Shown one piece after another: positions 17,911 to 24,487 of a stretch of 24,487 bases of DNA. Below the pieces are notes generated by a model. That model was not told the origin of the DNA and did no database searches. It worked only from the letters and a program-made list of their open reading frames with translations. Location: NCBI GenBank assembly GCA_023807065.1, contig JAJJLU010000662.1, forward strand, positions 1 through 24,487, in the 5' to 3' direction. Source of the DNA: Isotricha intestinalis (taxonomy: Eukaryota > Ciliophora > Litostomatea > Vestibuliferida > Isotrichidae). Made by a program: the position numbers and the translations under genes. Within the stretch, counting starts at the first letter, position 1. Every line of letters starts with the position of its first letter.

Positions 17911-18902
17911 ATGTCGCTTATTGAAATATTAAAATTTTATAATGAAAAAGCAATGACTTTCTTTGAAAAATTTTCAGAAAATTTTAAACCTGAAATGCCT
18001 TTAGACCAATTTAATAAATATAGATTATATTTTATAAATTTACTTTCAAATGTATTAAAATTAAATAATTTTTTTAGGATTTATCAGATTTTTTCAATGA
18101 TCAAAAATCATTTCAATTAGTAAATAATGTAATGCAAATAGCTTTTAATATATGGGATTCACTATCAAGTAAAGAAAAATTAAAAAATGATATATTTATT
18201 TTTTTTTTTCTTGCTTCATGTTTAATTGTTATTAAAGTATTATATTATTAATTTTTTTTTTTATAGTTAGAAAATCCAAAAAAATTATTTAAATTTAAAA
18301 ATTGGATTATTGAGCATCAAATCGATTTTACTTTTATTTTTCGAGCAGAAAAATTAATATTAAAGAAATGTAAATTTGAACTTTGTATTTTTACTCCTTA
18401 TGATATTTTAGAGTTAATTTTATTAAATTATTTCACTAAAGAAATTACTGATAATATAAGAGATATATTAGAAACTCTTGTCCAATTTGCTTTAGGTGAA
18501 TATTTAATTTTTGGAAAATATGATTTTTTAACAATAACAATTTCATGCTTTTATTTTGGGATTTTTAATTGTGAATCCTTAACTGGAAATATTAAAAAAG
18601 AAAGTCAAAATCAATTTAAAATTTTCTTAGAAAAAATTCCTTTTATAAATAAAGATAAAATTAAACAATGTTTAAATGATATAATTAATATAATTAATAC
18701 TGAAGAAAATGAAGAAAATTCAAATAATGAAACAGATGATTCTTTTAATGAAAATTGTTTTACTCGAACAAATTCTACTACATCTTTAATTGATATATTT
18801 GTTTCATTCGATAAAATTTCTGAAAATCCTTTATCTTCTATAAAACATAATAGTATAAGGGAAGAAATAAATTTTTTGGGTAAGAAAAGAGCTATTATTT
18901 AA
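17911..18902 (+). CDS. Cyclin-fold protein, three exons with tiny introns
   Basis: Three exons (17911-18051, 18078-18236, 18267-18902), joined at introns of 26 and 30 nt, give a 311-residue protein; both introns are phase 0. The sequence has a cyclin-box look: FQLVNNVMQIAFNIWDSLS, then ASCLIVIKLENPKK (compare ACLFIAAKxEE), a helix FRAEKLILKKCKFELCIF followed by TPYDILELIL, as in the 'E-x-x-IL-x-x-L-x-F-x-L-x-x-x-TP' end of cyclin N-boxes, then a second helical repeat with ALGEYLIFGKYDFLTITISC. The C-terminal ~75 residues are acidic and Ser/Asn-rich and probably disordered. A cyclin would activate a CDK or act in transcription. The subclass cannot be told, and the lysine/glutamate pair needed for CDK binding is not certain. 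The start is ATG 17911 (MSLIEILKFYNEKAM); the stop is TAA 18900-18902. Confidence 0.75.
18052..18077 (+). other. 26-nt spliceosomal intron (cyclin-like gene, intron 1)
   Basis: GTATTA...TTTTTAG between exon ends ...LLSN and DLSDFFND. Without its removal the frame stops at 18118-18120. Its removal opens 53 further codons in a cyclin-like frame. Confidence 0.85.
18237..18266 (+). other. 30-nt spliceosomal intron (cyclin-like gene, intron 2)
   Basis: GTATTA...TTTATAG. It begins with the same GTATTA as intron 1 and contains an in-frame TAA. Its length is a multiple of three. Removal joins LIVIK to LENPKKLF, the expected helix of a cyclin box. Confidence 0.85.
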
Positions 18903-19308
18903 TAAAGTTTAGCTTTGAAAATTAAACATTTTTATAAATATTATTTGAAAAAATTAATTTCAAATATTTATGGTAGTTTCTGTATTGAAAAATTTTCTTT
19001 AGGGAAAATATATAAAAAATTAGCTACTCAATTTTTATTTTGTATTTGTATATATTTTTAATATTATATTAAAACATTATTTAAAAATAATTTTTATTAT
19101 TTTTATATAAATAACAATAAAACATAAATTAATCAAAAAATATTGAACACTATTTAATCTAATTCCTCAATCTTTAGTATAATCACTATTATTTTAAAAA
19201 ATATTATAAATTTATGAATTTATTCATTTCTATTTTTCCTTTATTTTTAATAATTTTTTTCATTATGATAAATATAAATATTATGTTTGATTAATTTAAT
19301 TAAAGGAA
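18903..19308. other. AT-rich intergenic spacer, nothing seen
   Basis: About 400 bases of A/T-rich sequence with frequent stops on both strands. It should contain the 3' end of the cyclin-like transcript and the promoter of the gene at 19309. No motif is recognised. Confidence 0.6.
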
Positions 19309-20727
19309 ATGAGTACAAGTATATCATTTGATAATATAAATTTAACAAAAAATTTTCAAAGAGCTTATTATAATTCCCAAAGAGTTCTTCCTCCAATAGA
19401 ACCTCAAATAAGGAAAGAAATGGAAGAAGAGCCAGCTTCTGTAATAATAAAATTTGTAGGAAATTTATCAGATGAATTAAAAAGAGAAACTGATGAAAAC
19501 ATAAGATATTCAGAAATTTATACTCAAAGAGTAAAAACAGAGCCAAATTTACCATTAATAAAAGAAAAAAAAGAAGAAAAAAAAGAAAATGAAGAACAAA
19601 AGGAGAAATCACCGTTTTTGACAGAAGCAAATGAAAAAAAAATAAAAAATAATAAAATGATAAGTAATATATTAATAAAATCAACTAATTTACCAATAGC
19701 AACAAATGCAATAATATCAAATTCTCAAAGATATCATTTATCAAAAGTTTTTAGAAGAATAAGAAATTACCAACCTCATATTGATGAAAATTGGAAATAT
19801 AAAATTGGATTAAGTTCACCTAATCAAAATACTCTTTCTATATTACATTCAATGATGAATAATATTGATTTTCAATCTAAAGTTATTCAAGATCAAGTTA
19901 GATTATTAATGGATAATATTTCCCATTATAAATTAAGTATTGTTACTAAAGATAATTATTTAGAAGCTTTTAAATCTCTTTCACTTAAAGATCAAATTAA
20001 ATATAATAAAAATTTAGAAGAAACTTGTGGAATTATGTTACTTTTACCTCAATTACTTTTATTAGAATTTTATCATTTTATTGAAAAATTTAATAATGTT
20101 AATGTTCCTGATAAAAAAAAATTTAAAGAAAAATATATATTTGATGAAGTAGAATGTTTATATTATAATAATACTTTATTAAATGATGTGGTTGACTTTT
20201 TTAATAGTTGCTTTGAAGTATATAATACTTTAGTAAAAGAAGTTGAAGATATGTTTTTAAAAAAAAAAAATTTTGAAAATTTAATTACAATAATTGAAAA
20301 AGCAAGATATAATATAAGTTCAGTAATTAGTGCTTCTGAAAATGCAATTCAAACTTATGAAAATGATATTAAATTAATTGATAAAATATTAAAAAATGAA
20401 CACAAAGAAACTAAATTTAAAAAAGAAAGACCTAATTTAACTGATAAATTAAGAGCTCAATTTATTTTTAAAAAAAATGGAGAAAGACAAAGATTAATGA
20501 GAATTCAAAACGCTTTAAAATTAAAAGATGAAGAAAATGAAGAAAAAAGAAATATTGAATCTAAACCTTTTCAATCTATTATTGGAACTAAATTAATAGA
20601 TGGCTTATTAGATTATTGTAGAAAAAATGTTAAAAAACAAATTCAATCAAGAAGAATTATGGATCAAATGAAACCTGGAAAACAAATTGTTGAAAAAACG
20701 AGAGAAGTTGTAAAGTTAAATTTTTAA
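19309..20727 (+). CDS. Unrecognised 472-residue helical protein
   Basis: I do not recognise a family. The single exon starts at ATG 19309 (MSTSISFDNINLTKNF) and ends in TAA. The N-terminal ~150 residues are polar, with a Lys/Glu-rich low-complexity stretch at about 88-115 (KEKKEEKKENEEQKEK), and are likely disordered. From about 150 the protein looks like a folded, mostly helical domain: RRIRNYQPHIDENWKYKIGL, then helices with regular hydrophobic spacing, including a leucine-rich helix (IMLLLPQLLLLEFYHFIEKF, residues 242-261) that could be a buried core or a coiled coil and is too charged at its ends to be a convincing TM segment. Charged helices follow at about 305-365 and 390-415, and a basic C-terminus. 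The gene converges with the APC/C activator gene. It may be a ciliate-restricted cytoskeletal or structural protein, but that is a guess. Confidence 0.82.
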   Translation: MSTSISFDNINLTKNFQRAYYNSQRVLPPIEPQIRKEMEEEPASVIIKFVGNLSDELKRETDENIRYSEIYTQRVKTEPNLPLIKEKKEEKKENEEQKEKSPFLTEANEKKIKNNKMISNILIKSTNLPIATNAIISNSQRYHLSKVFRRIRNYQPHIDENWKYKIGLSSPNQNTLSILHSMMNNIDFQSKVIQDQVRLLMDNISHYKLSIVTKDNYLEAFKSLSLKDQIKYNKNLEETCGIMLLLPQLLLLEFYHFIEKFNNVNVPDKKKFKEKYIFDEVECLYYNNTLLNDVVDFFNSCFEVYNTLVKEVEDMFLKKKNFENLITIIEKARYNISSVISASENAIQTYENDIKLIDKILKNEHKETKFKKERPNLTDKLRAQFIFKKNGERQRLMRIQNALKLKDEENEEKRNIESKPFQSIIGTKLIDGLLDYCRKNVKKQIQSRRIMDQMKPGKQIVEKTREVVKLNF

Positions 20728-21055
20728 TTTATTTTTATTAAATTTTATGATTTGAGTGAAAAAAAAATTAGTAAAAATATTGTATAGAAAAAAATATTTT
20801 TTCATTTATTTTTTAAATGATTCTTTTAAAAAAATCGAGAGCAAGAATTTTTTTTATTTAAAATTTTTTTTACTTCTATTATTTAATTTTAATTATTAAT
20901 AATTGCAATAATTATTTTATTTTTCAATTGAATTTTTATAAAGTTAATTATTTTATATTCATTTTTTAAACTCAAACAAATTATGATATTCAAAAAAACT
21001 GAAAAAAAAACCAAAATAAAAAAATAAAATAAAAACAAACAAAAAAATAAATAAA
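20728..21055. other. Convergent intergenic spacer, nothing seen
   Basis: This lies between the 3' ends of two convergent genes, so it should hold both transcript ends. It is A/T-rich with homopolymer runs. No terminator or polyadenylation signal can be named with confidence. Confidence 0.6.
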
Positions 21056-22654
21056 TTATCTAATATCATCCTTTCCATTAACATTAAAAATATTTTGATT
21101 AAAATCAAAATTATGATTATAATTTTTTTTATCCCTAACTCCAAAAACTTCCCAAAATCTAATAGTTTCATCTCCATCTCCAGCTCCAGTAACAATTCTT
21201 TTAGAATCAGGACCTAAACTCAGATAAATAACTCTTTCTTTATGACCTTTAAGAGTAGCTTTAACATCCATTTTATCAGCATCCCAAACTAAAATATAAT
21301 TATGACTATAACCATGAGTAGTAACAAATTCATTTGATATTTTACTAAATGAAACATTACAAATTTGACTATAAGTATTAATAGAATCAACTAAAGTCAT
21401 AGTATTAATATTCCATAATTTTAAAGTTCTATCATGTGATCCTCCTCCAGATAATAAATATCCAAATTTATAAGGAGACCAATCAATAGCTTTAACTGCA
21501 GATTTATGAGAATTTATTTTTTGTTCTGGTTCTATTCTTGATGAATTCCATATATATAATTTATTATCATTACCTCCTGATGCTAATCTTCTATCATCAA
21601 TTGACCATTTTAATCCACATACTTCTTGTTTATGACCTTTATATATATTTATTTCTTTATTTGTTCTTAAATCAAATGAACGTATAGTCATATCTTGACT
21701 TCCACATGAAAATAAATTTGGTGATGTATTATATGGAGTTATTACTCCTATTCTATCATTAAAAGATTCTATTGTTTGAATTAATTTTAATGTTTTTTTA
21801 TCATATATTTCAATCTCACCTGAATTTGTACCTGCAATTAATAATTCATTTAAACTATTCCATGATATTGAAGAATAATAATCATTTGATGTATTATATC
21901 TATTTTCTAATGATGATACTAATGTTACTTTTAATAATTTTCCATTCCATATATATAAAGAATTTTCTAATCCTACTGCAAGAATATCTTCCTTTGACCA
22001 ATCTAATAAATGTAAATAAAAATCATCTCTTAAATTCGGAGCATCTAAAACTTTATATGCAGTTTTTGGAATATTTTTTTGACGAAGGTAATTTAATGTT
22101 GATTCTTTATCATCTATTTCTAAATTTAAAAATGATGAAAATTTTGAGTTTGATTCTTCAAATAATTTATTTTTTAATATGTTATTTACTGAATGATATC
22201 TTATTTCGTAATTTATATTCTTTATTTTTGAATATGTTTTATGAATTTTTTTATCTAATGGACTCATATTATTAAAAGTTTTATTTAAATTTCTTATTAT
22301 TTCATTTTTTTTTTGCGGATTTATTTTATTTGGAGAAGATGATTCCTTTTCATTTGAAATTATATTAGAATTATTTAATTGAATCGGAGATTTTTTATAA
22401 GATGATTTTTTTTCAAACATTTGTGATTTTAAAAGATCTAAATATATTTTTTGAGAAAATATATTTTCATCATTTATTATTGTTGGTGTTCTACTATTTA
22501 TTTGAGATTTATTTTTTGGAGTAAATAAAGTATTTATGTTGTATGTTTGGGATAAATCATTCACTTTAAATTTTTCTAATTTAAGATCTCTTTCTGCACT
22601 TCTTGCTGAAATAAATCTATCTGATTTTTTAATTTCAGGAAAATTCATTAACAT
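21056..22654 (-). CDS. Cdc20/Cdh1 (Fzr) family APC/C activator, WD40
   Basis: Activator and substrate adaptor of the anaphase-promoting complex, which ubiquitinates cyclins and other mitotic targets. The 532-residue product has the expected parts in order: C-box SDRFISAR at residues 11-18 that docks on the APC/C; a Ser/Asn/Lys-rich linker with a Fzr-type IFSQKIYLDLLKS segment; the family signature VLDAPNLRDDFYLHLLDWS at about 202-220; WD40 blades to about 510 (ICGLKW-like and GGNDNKLYIWN, GGGSHDRTLKLWN, GAGDGDETIRFWEVF); and the C-terminal Ile-Arg (IR) tail DDIR immediately before the stop. The DDFYL form and LRQKNIPKTAY before it favour Cdh1/Fzr over Cdc20, with moderate confidence. The start is the ATG at 22654 (MLMNFPEIKK); a second Met two codons on could also serve. 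Single exon; convergent with the 472-residue gene. Confidence 0.95.
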   Translation of the reverse strand: MLMNFPEIKKSDRFISARSAERDLKLEKFKVNDLSQTYNINTLFTPKNKSQINSRTPTIINDENIFSQKIYLDLLKSQMFEKKSSYKKSPIQLNNSNIISNEKESSSPNKINPQKKNEIIRNLNKTFNNMSPLDKKIHKTYSKIKNINYEIRYHSVNNILKNKLFEESNSKFSSFLNLEIDDKESTLNYLRQKNIPKTAYKVLDAPNLRDDFYLHLLDWSKEDILAVGLENSLYIWNGKLLKVTLVSSLENRYNTSNDYYSSISWNSLNELLIAGTNSGEIEIYDKKTLKLIQTIESFNDRIGVITPYNTSPNLFSCGSQDMTIRSFDLRTNKEINIYKGHKQEVCGLKWSIDDRRLASGGNDNKLYIWNSSRIEPEQKINSHKSAVKAIDWSPYKFGYLLSGGGSHDRTLKLWNINTMTLVDSINTYSQICNVSFSKISNEFVTTHGYSHNYILVWDADKMDVKATLKGHKERVIYLSLGPDSKRIVTGAGDGDETIRFWEVFGVRDKKNYNHNFDFNQNIFNVNGKDDIR

Positions 22655-23129
22655 TTTTTCTAATTTTATTTTTAAAATTTATATTAAATTGGAAATTATA
22701 TTCTGTTCTTTGTTTTGAGTGATTTTTTACCTTTAAATTTTTATTTTTCTTTTAAAAAGAAAAGGATTTTTAAATTATTTCTTTTTTTTAGTTTTGATGA
22801 TAAAATAAAATCAAAATTTAAAATTTAAGATTATTTTTTCGTTTTATTTAATTTATTCTTCCATTTATAAATAATTAATATTGAAAAAATATTTTTAAAT
22901 TTTATATGAGTTTTAAATTGCCTGATTTAAGTTTTTGTTTTTATTAAATATATTAAAATTAAAAAATGTCTAAGGTTATATATTATAAAATAATGTTTTG
23001 TCTATTTACAATATTTTTCTTTTAGAAATAATTAATAGTAAAATTATTGATATCATATTTATTTGAAATTTTGGATAATATTTAAAGTTATTATAAAATA
23101 TCTTAATATACTTAAATTGAAATTTACAT
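22655..23129. other. AT-rich intergenic spacer, nothing seen
   Basis: This lies upstream of the APC/C activator and downstream of the small MGxCC gene, both on the minus strand. The sequence is A/T-rich with stops in all frames. It should carry the activator gene promoter; no motif is recognised. Confidence 0.6.
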
Positions 23130-23462
23130 TTATATTTTAATAATATTAGTTGAACCATTCATTTCATCGATAGGAGAATCTCCTGATTTATAAATTTTTT
23201 TTTTTAACAATAATCTTAAAATTGGTCCTTTAATATATTTTAAATTATTGTCATTATCTATATTAGAATTATAATTATTTTCATCATTATCATATTTATT
23301 AGAAGATTCGTTTGAACTTTTTGTTTCTAAATTTATTTTTTTATTATTTGACATCACTTCAATTATTGAATCTTCTTGTGAATCATTCACAACAAAATTT
23401 TTATCAGAAATTATTTTTTTATCAAGTATAATACATTCTTTTTTTGAACAGCATACCCCCAT
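23130..23462 (-). CDS. Small protein with MGxCC lipid-anchor-type N-terminus
   Basis: I do not recognise a family. The 110-residue product begins MGVCCSKKE: Gly2 with Cys4-Cys5 and following lysines is the classic pattern for N-myristoylation plus palmitoylation and attachment to a membrane. The middle (about residues 25-75) is Asn/Asp/Ser-rich and likely disordered, with NNYNSNIDNDNN. The last part has a basic hydrophobic patch (GPILRLLLKKKIYKSGD) that could form a short amphipathic helix. The start is ATG 23462; the stop is TAA. It is the last intact gene before the telomere, about 1 kb away. The N-terminal motif and clean frame argue for a real gene, but its size and composition leave some doubt. 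Confidence 0.68.
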   Translation of the reverse strand: MGVCCSKKECIILDKKIISDKNFVVNDSQEDSIIEVMSNNKKINLETKSSNESSNKYDNDENNYNSNIDNDNNLKYIKGPILRLLLKKKIYKSGDSPIDEMNGSTNIIKI

Positions 23463-24099
23463 TTGAAAATAAAATAATATACATTTTATGAATTACAAAA
23501 AATCTTGCGATAAAAAATTTTATTATTTTTCGAATTTTCAGACTTAAAATTTAAACTCATAAGTTAATTAAAGTATTTAAATATTTAAAAAATAATATTT
23601 TAAAAACAACAATAATTATCCTTTTTCACCAAAAAATAAAAAATAAAATATAAAAAACATCATTTTAAATAGTATATAAATTCCAATTAATAGATTGTGG
23701 AATAGCTTTAATTTCAGTAATCATATCTTTAATATAAAAATTATTAAACAAAATCATCATTAAAAAACTGTAAGAAATACATCAATGACAGAATCTTCTA
23801 ATTCTACACAAAAAAATAATTAAAAATTAACGGCAATATTGACATTAGGAATATTAATATATCTTGCTATTATTTTTGAAGAAACTAAAAAAAATACATG
23901 AATTATATCTAAAATAATGATAGAGTTTATCTATTGCTCATTAAAGATATAGCATGAAAATTCCATTCCTATTATTTTCTTTGATAATAATTATACTCTT
24001 TTTGTTTACAATTGAATTAATTAATATATTTCTAATTTTTCAAATAATTAATGTTAACTTTGCATTTTAATTTCTATTCCAAATAAATATAAGCTTGTA
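23463..24099. other. Subtelomeric spacer with a possible small broken frame
   Basis: This is mostly A/T-rich. On the + strand, ATG 23785 opens a 38-codon stretch to TGA 23899-23901, broken by one TAA at 23821-23823, and reads as a short TM-like peptide (LTAILTLGILIYLAIIF). It may be one more relic or chance. Nothing else is supported. Confidence 0.3.
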
Positions 24100-24381
24100 T
24101 TAAATAAAGTTAATTCTTTCATTAAATGTATAACAATAATATTTTTTGAAAAAATAATCTTCGATGATTTTTAACATTTAAAGGAAAACTTGTTGAAAAG
24201 AGCATAATTGTTTTCATCAAACAGAAAGTCAAAAATTTTTAAATATCTTCTGAAAACCTTGATTTAGTAATTTATCAGGTTTATCTGCAATTTTATATTT
24301 TCATAAATCAAAAGCTCCTTTATTATTTAAAACAAAAATCCTTATAAGAGTTTCACCAATAATGTGAAAAAGAAATATAAT
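24100..24381 (-). pseudogene. Subtelomeric decayed frame with TGA-rich internal stops
   Basis: One minus-strand frame of 94 codons runs from 24381 to TAA 24100-24102. It is interrupted by TGA at 24301-24303, 24229-24231 and the tandem 24214-24219, and TAA at 24178-24180. The text between stops is protein-like (IIGETLIRIFVLNNKGAFDL, then KYKIADKPDKLLNQGFQ, later MLKIIEDYFFKKYY). Four of five internal stops are TGA, although TAA would be the commonest by chance in such AT-rich DNA. I read it as a pseudogene; the family is unknown. Confidence 0.4.
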
Positions 24382-24458
24382 TTATATAATTATCTTTTAA
24401 ATTTATTCCTTATATAGTAATAATATATATAATATTTAAATATTTATAAATATTTCTT

Positions 24459-24487
24459 GGGGTTTGGGGTTTTGGGGATTGGGGATT
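24459..24487 (+). repeat. Telomeric repeats at the right chromosome end
   Basis: The terminal 29 bases consist of GGGGTTT, GGGGTTTT, GGGGATT, GGGGATT, ending exactly at the window edge. The G-rich strand runs 5' to 3' toward the end, the correct orientation for a right-hand telomere. The unit varies in length and at one base, so it is neither pure Tetrahymena G4T2 nor pure hypotrich G4T4. Upstream is AT-rich, unique sequence. Confidence 0.87.

Noticed and set aside
19247..19684. Minus-strand hydrophobic open frame at the start of the 472-residue gene
   Set aside because: It is antisense to Lys/Glu-rich codons. The + strand frame is much longer and has a proper start.
21772..22275. Open frame on the + strand of 167 codons
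   Set aside because: It lies entirely antisense to the conserved WD40 region of the APC/C activator and has hydrophobic low-complexity content typical of shadow frames.

Overview
The window is a very AT-rich stretch of a nuclear genome from a unicellular eukaryote, most likely the end of a ciliate macronuclear chromosome. Four observations point there. (1) The last 29 bases (24459-24487) are G-rich telomere-type repeats (G4T3, G4T4, G4ATT, G4ATT), with the G-strand running off the right edge. (2) Introns are very short (26, 30 and 34 nt, plus one of 84 nt), with GTA...AG borders. (3) Genes are compact and include a giant four-domain voltage-gated calcium channel of the kind ciliates carry. 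(4) The genetic code looks standard: TAA ends the channel gene, TAG ends the four-TM gene, TGA ends the UBTD-like gene, and glutamine in the channel is CAA with no in-frame TAA or TAG over 3269 codons. Among ciliates a standard code suggests litostomes (for example rumen or gut ciliates) or heterotrichs. The introns are longer than the 15-16 nt typical of Stentor, so a litostome is my guess, not a demonstration.

Layout, left to right: 1-434, AT-rich leader with no gene seen. 435-10244 (+), intronless four-domain Cav-type channel with an EEEE selectivity filter, a very long Lys/Glu/Arg-rich N-terminus and an approximately 1000-residue DI-DII linker. 10444-11430 (+), four-TM protein with a Cys-rich N-terminus and a Gln/Asn-rich tail. 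11774-12214 (-), decayed reading frame. 12279-13005 (+), DHHC palmitoyltransferase with one 34-nt intron and a short C-terminus. About 13280-13346 (-), degenerate tRNA-Arg(UCU). About 13400-13870 (-), more decayed coding sequence. 13969-14649 (+), unrecognised basic protein. 14885-15658 (+), SLC66A2/PQLC1-type PQ-loop membrane protein. About 16126-16690 (-), decayed coding sequence. 16891-17652 (-), UBTD1/2-like ubiquitin-domain protein with an 84-nt intron, divergent from 17911-18902 (+), a cyclin-fold protein with two tiny introns. 19309-20727 (+), unrecognised 472-residue protein. 21056-22654 (-), Cdc20/Cdh1-type APC/C activator with C-box and IR tail. 23130-23462 (-), small MGxCC protein. 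24100-24381 (-), subtelomeric decayed frame. 24459-24487, telomere.

The intact genes do not form an operon or an obvious single pathway. Two loose themes recur: membrane and lipid-anchored proteins (channel, four-TM protein, DHHC enzyme, PQ-loop protein, two proteins with MGC/MGxCC myristoylation-type starts) and cell-cycle or ubiquitin proteins (cyclin-like, Cdc20/Cdh1, UBTD). The least expected content is in the gaps between genes. Several hold coding-like reading frames broken by stops or frameshifts, all read on the minus strand, plus one tRNA relic. I found no CRISPR, IS element, prokaryotic operon or convincing new molecular system.
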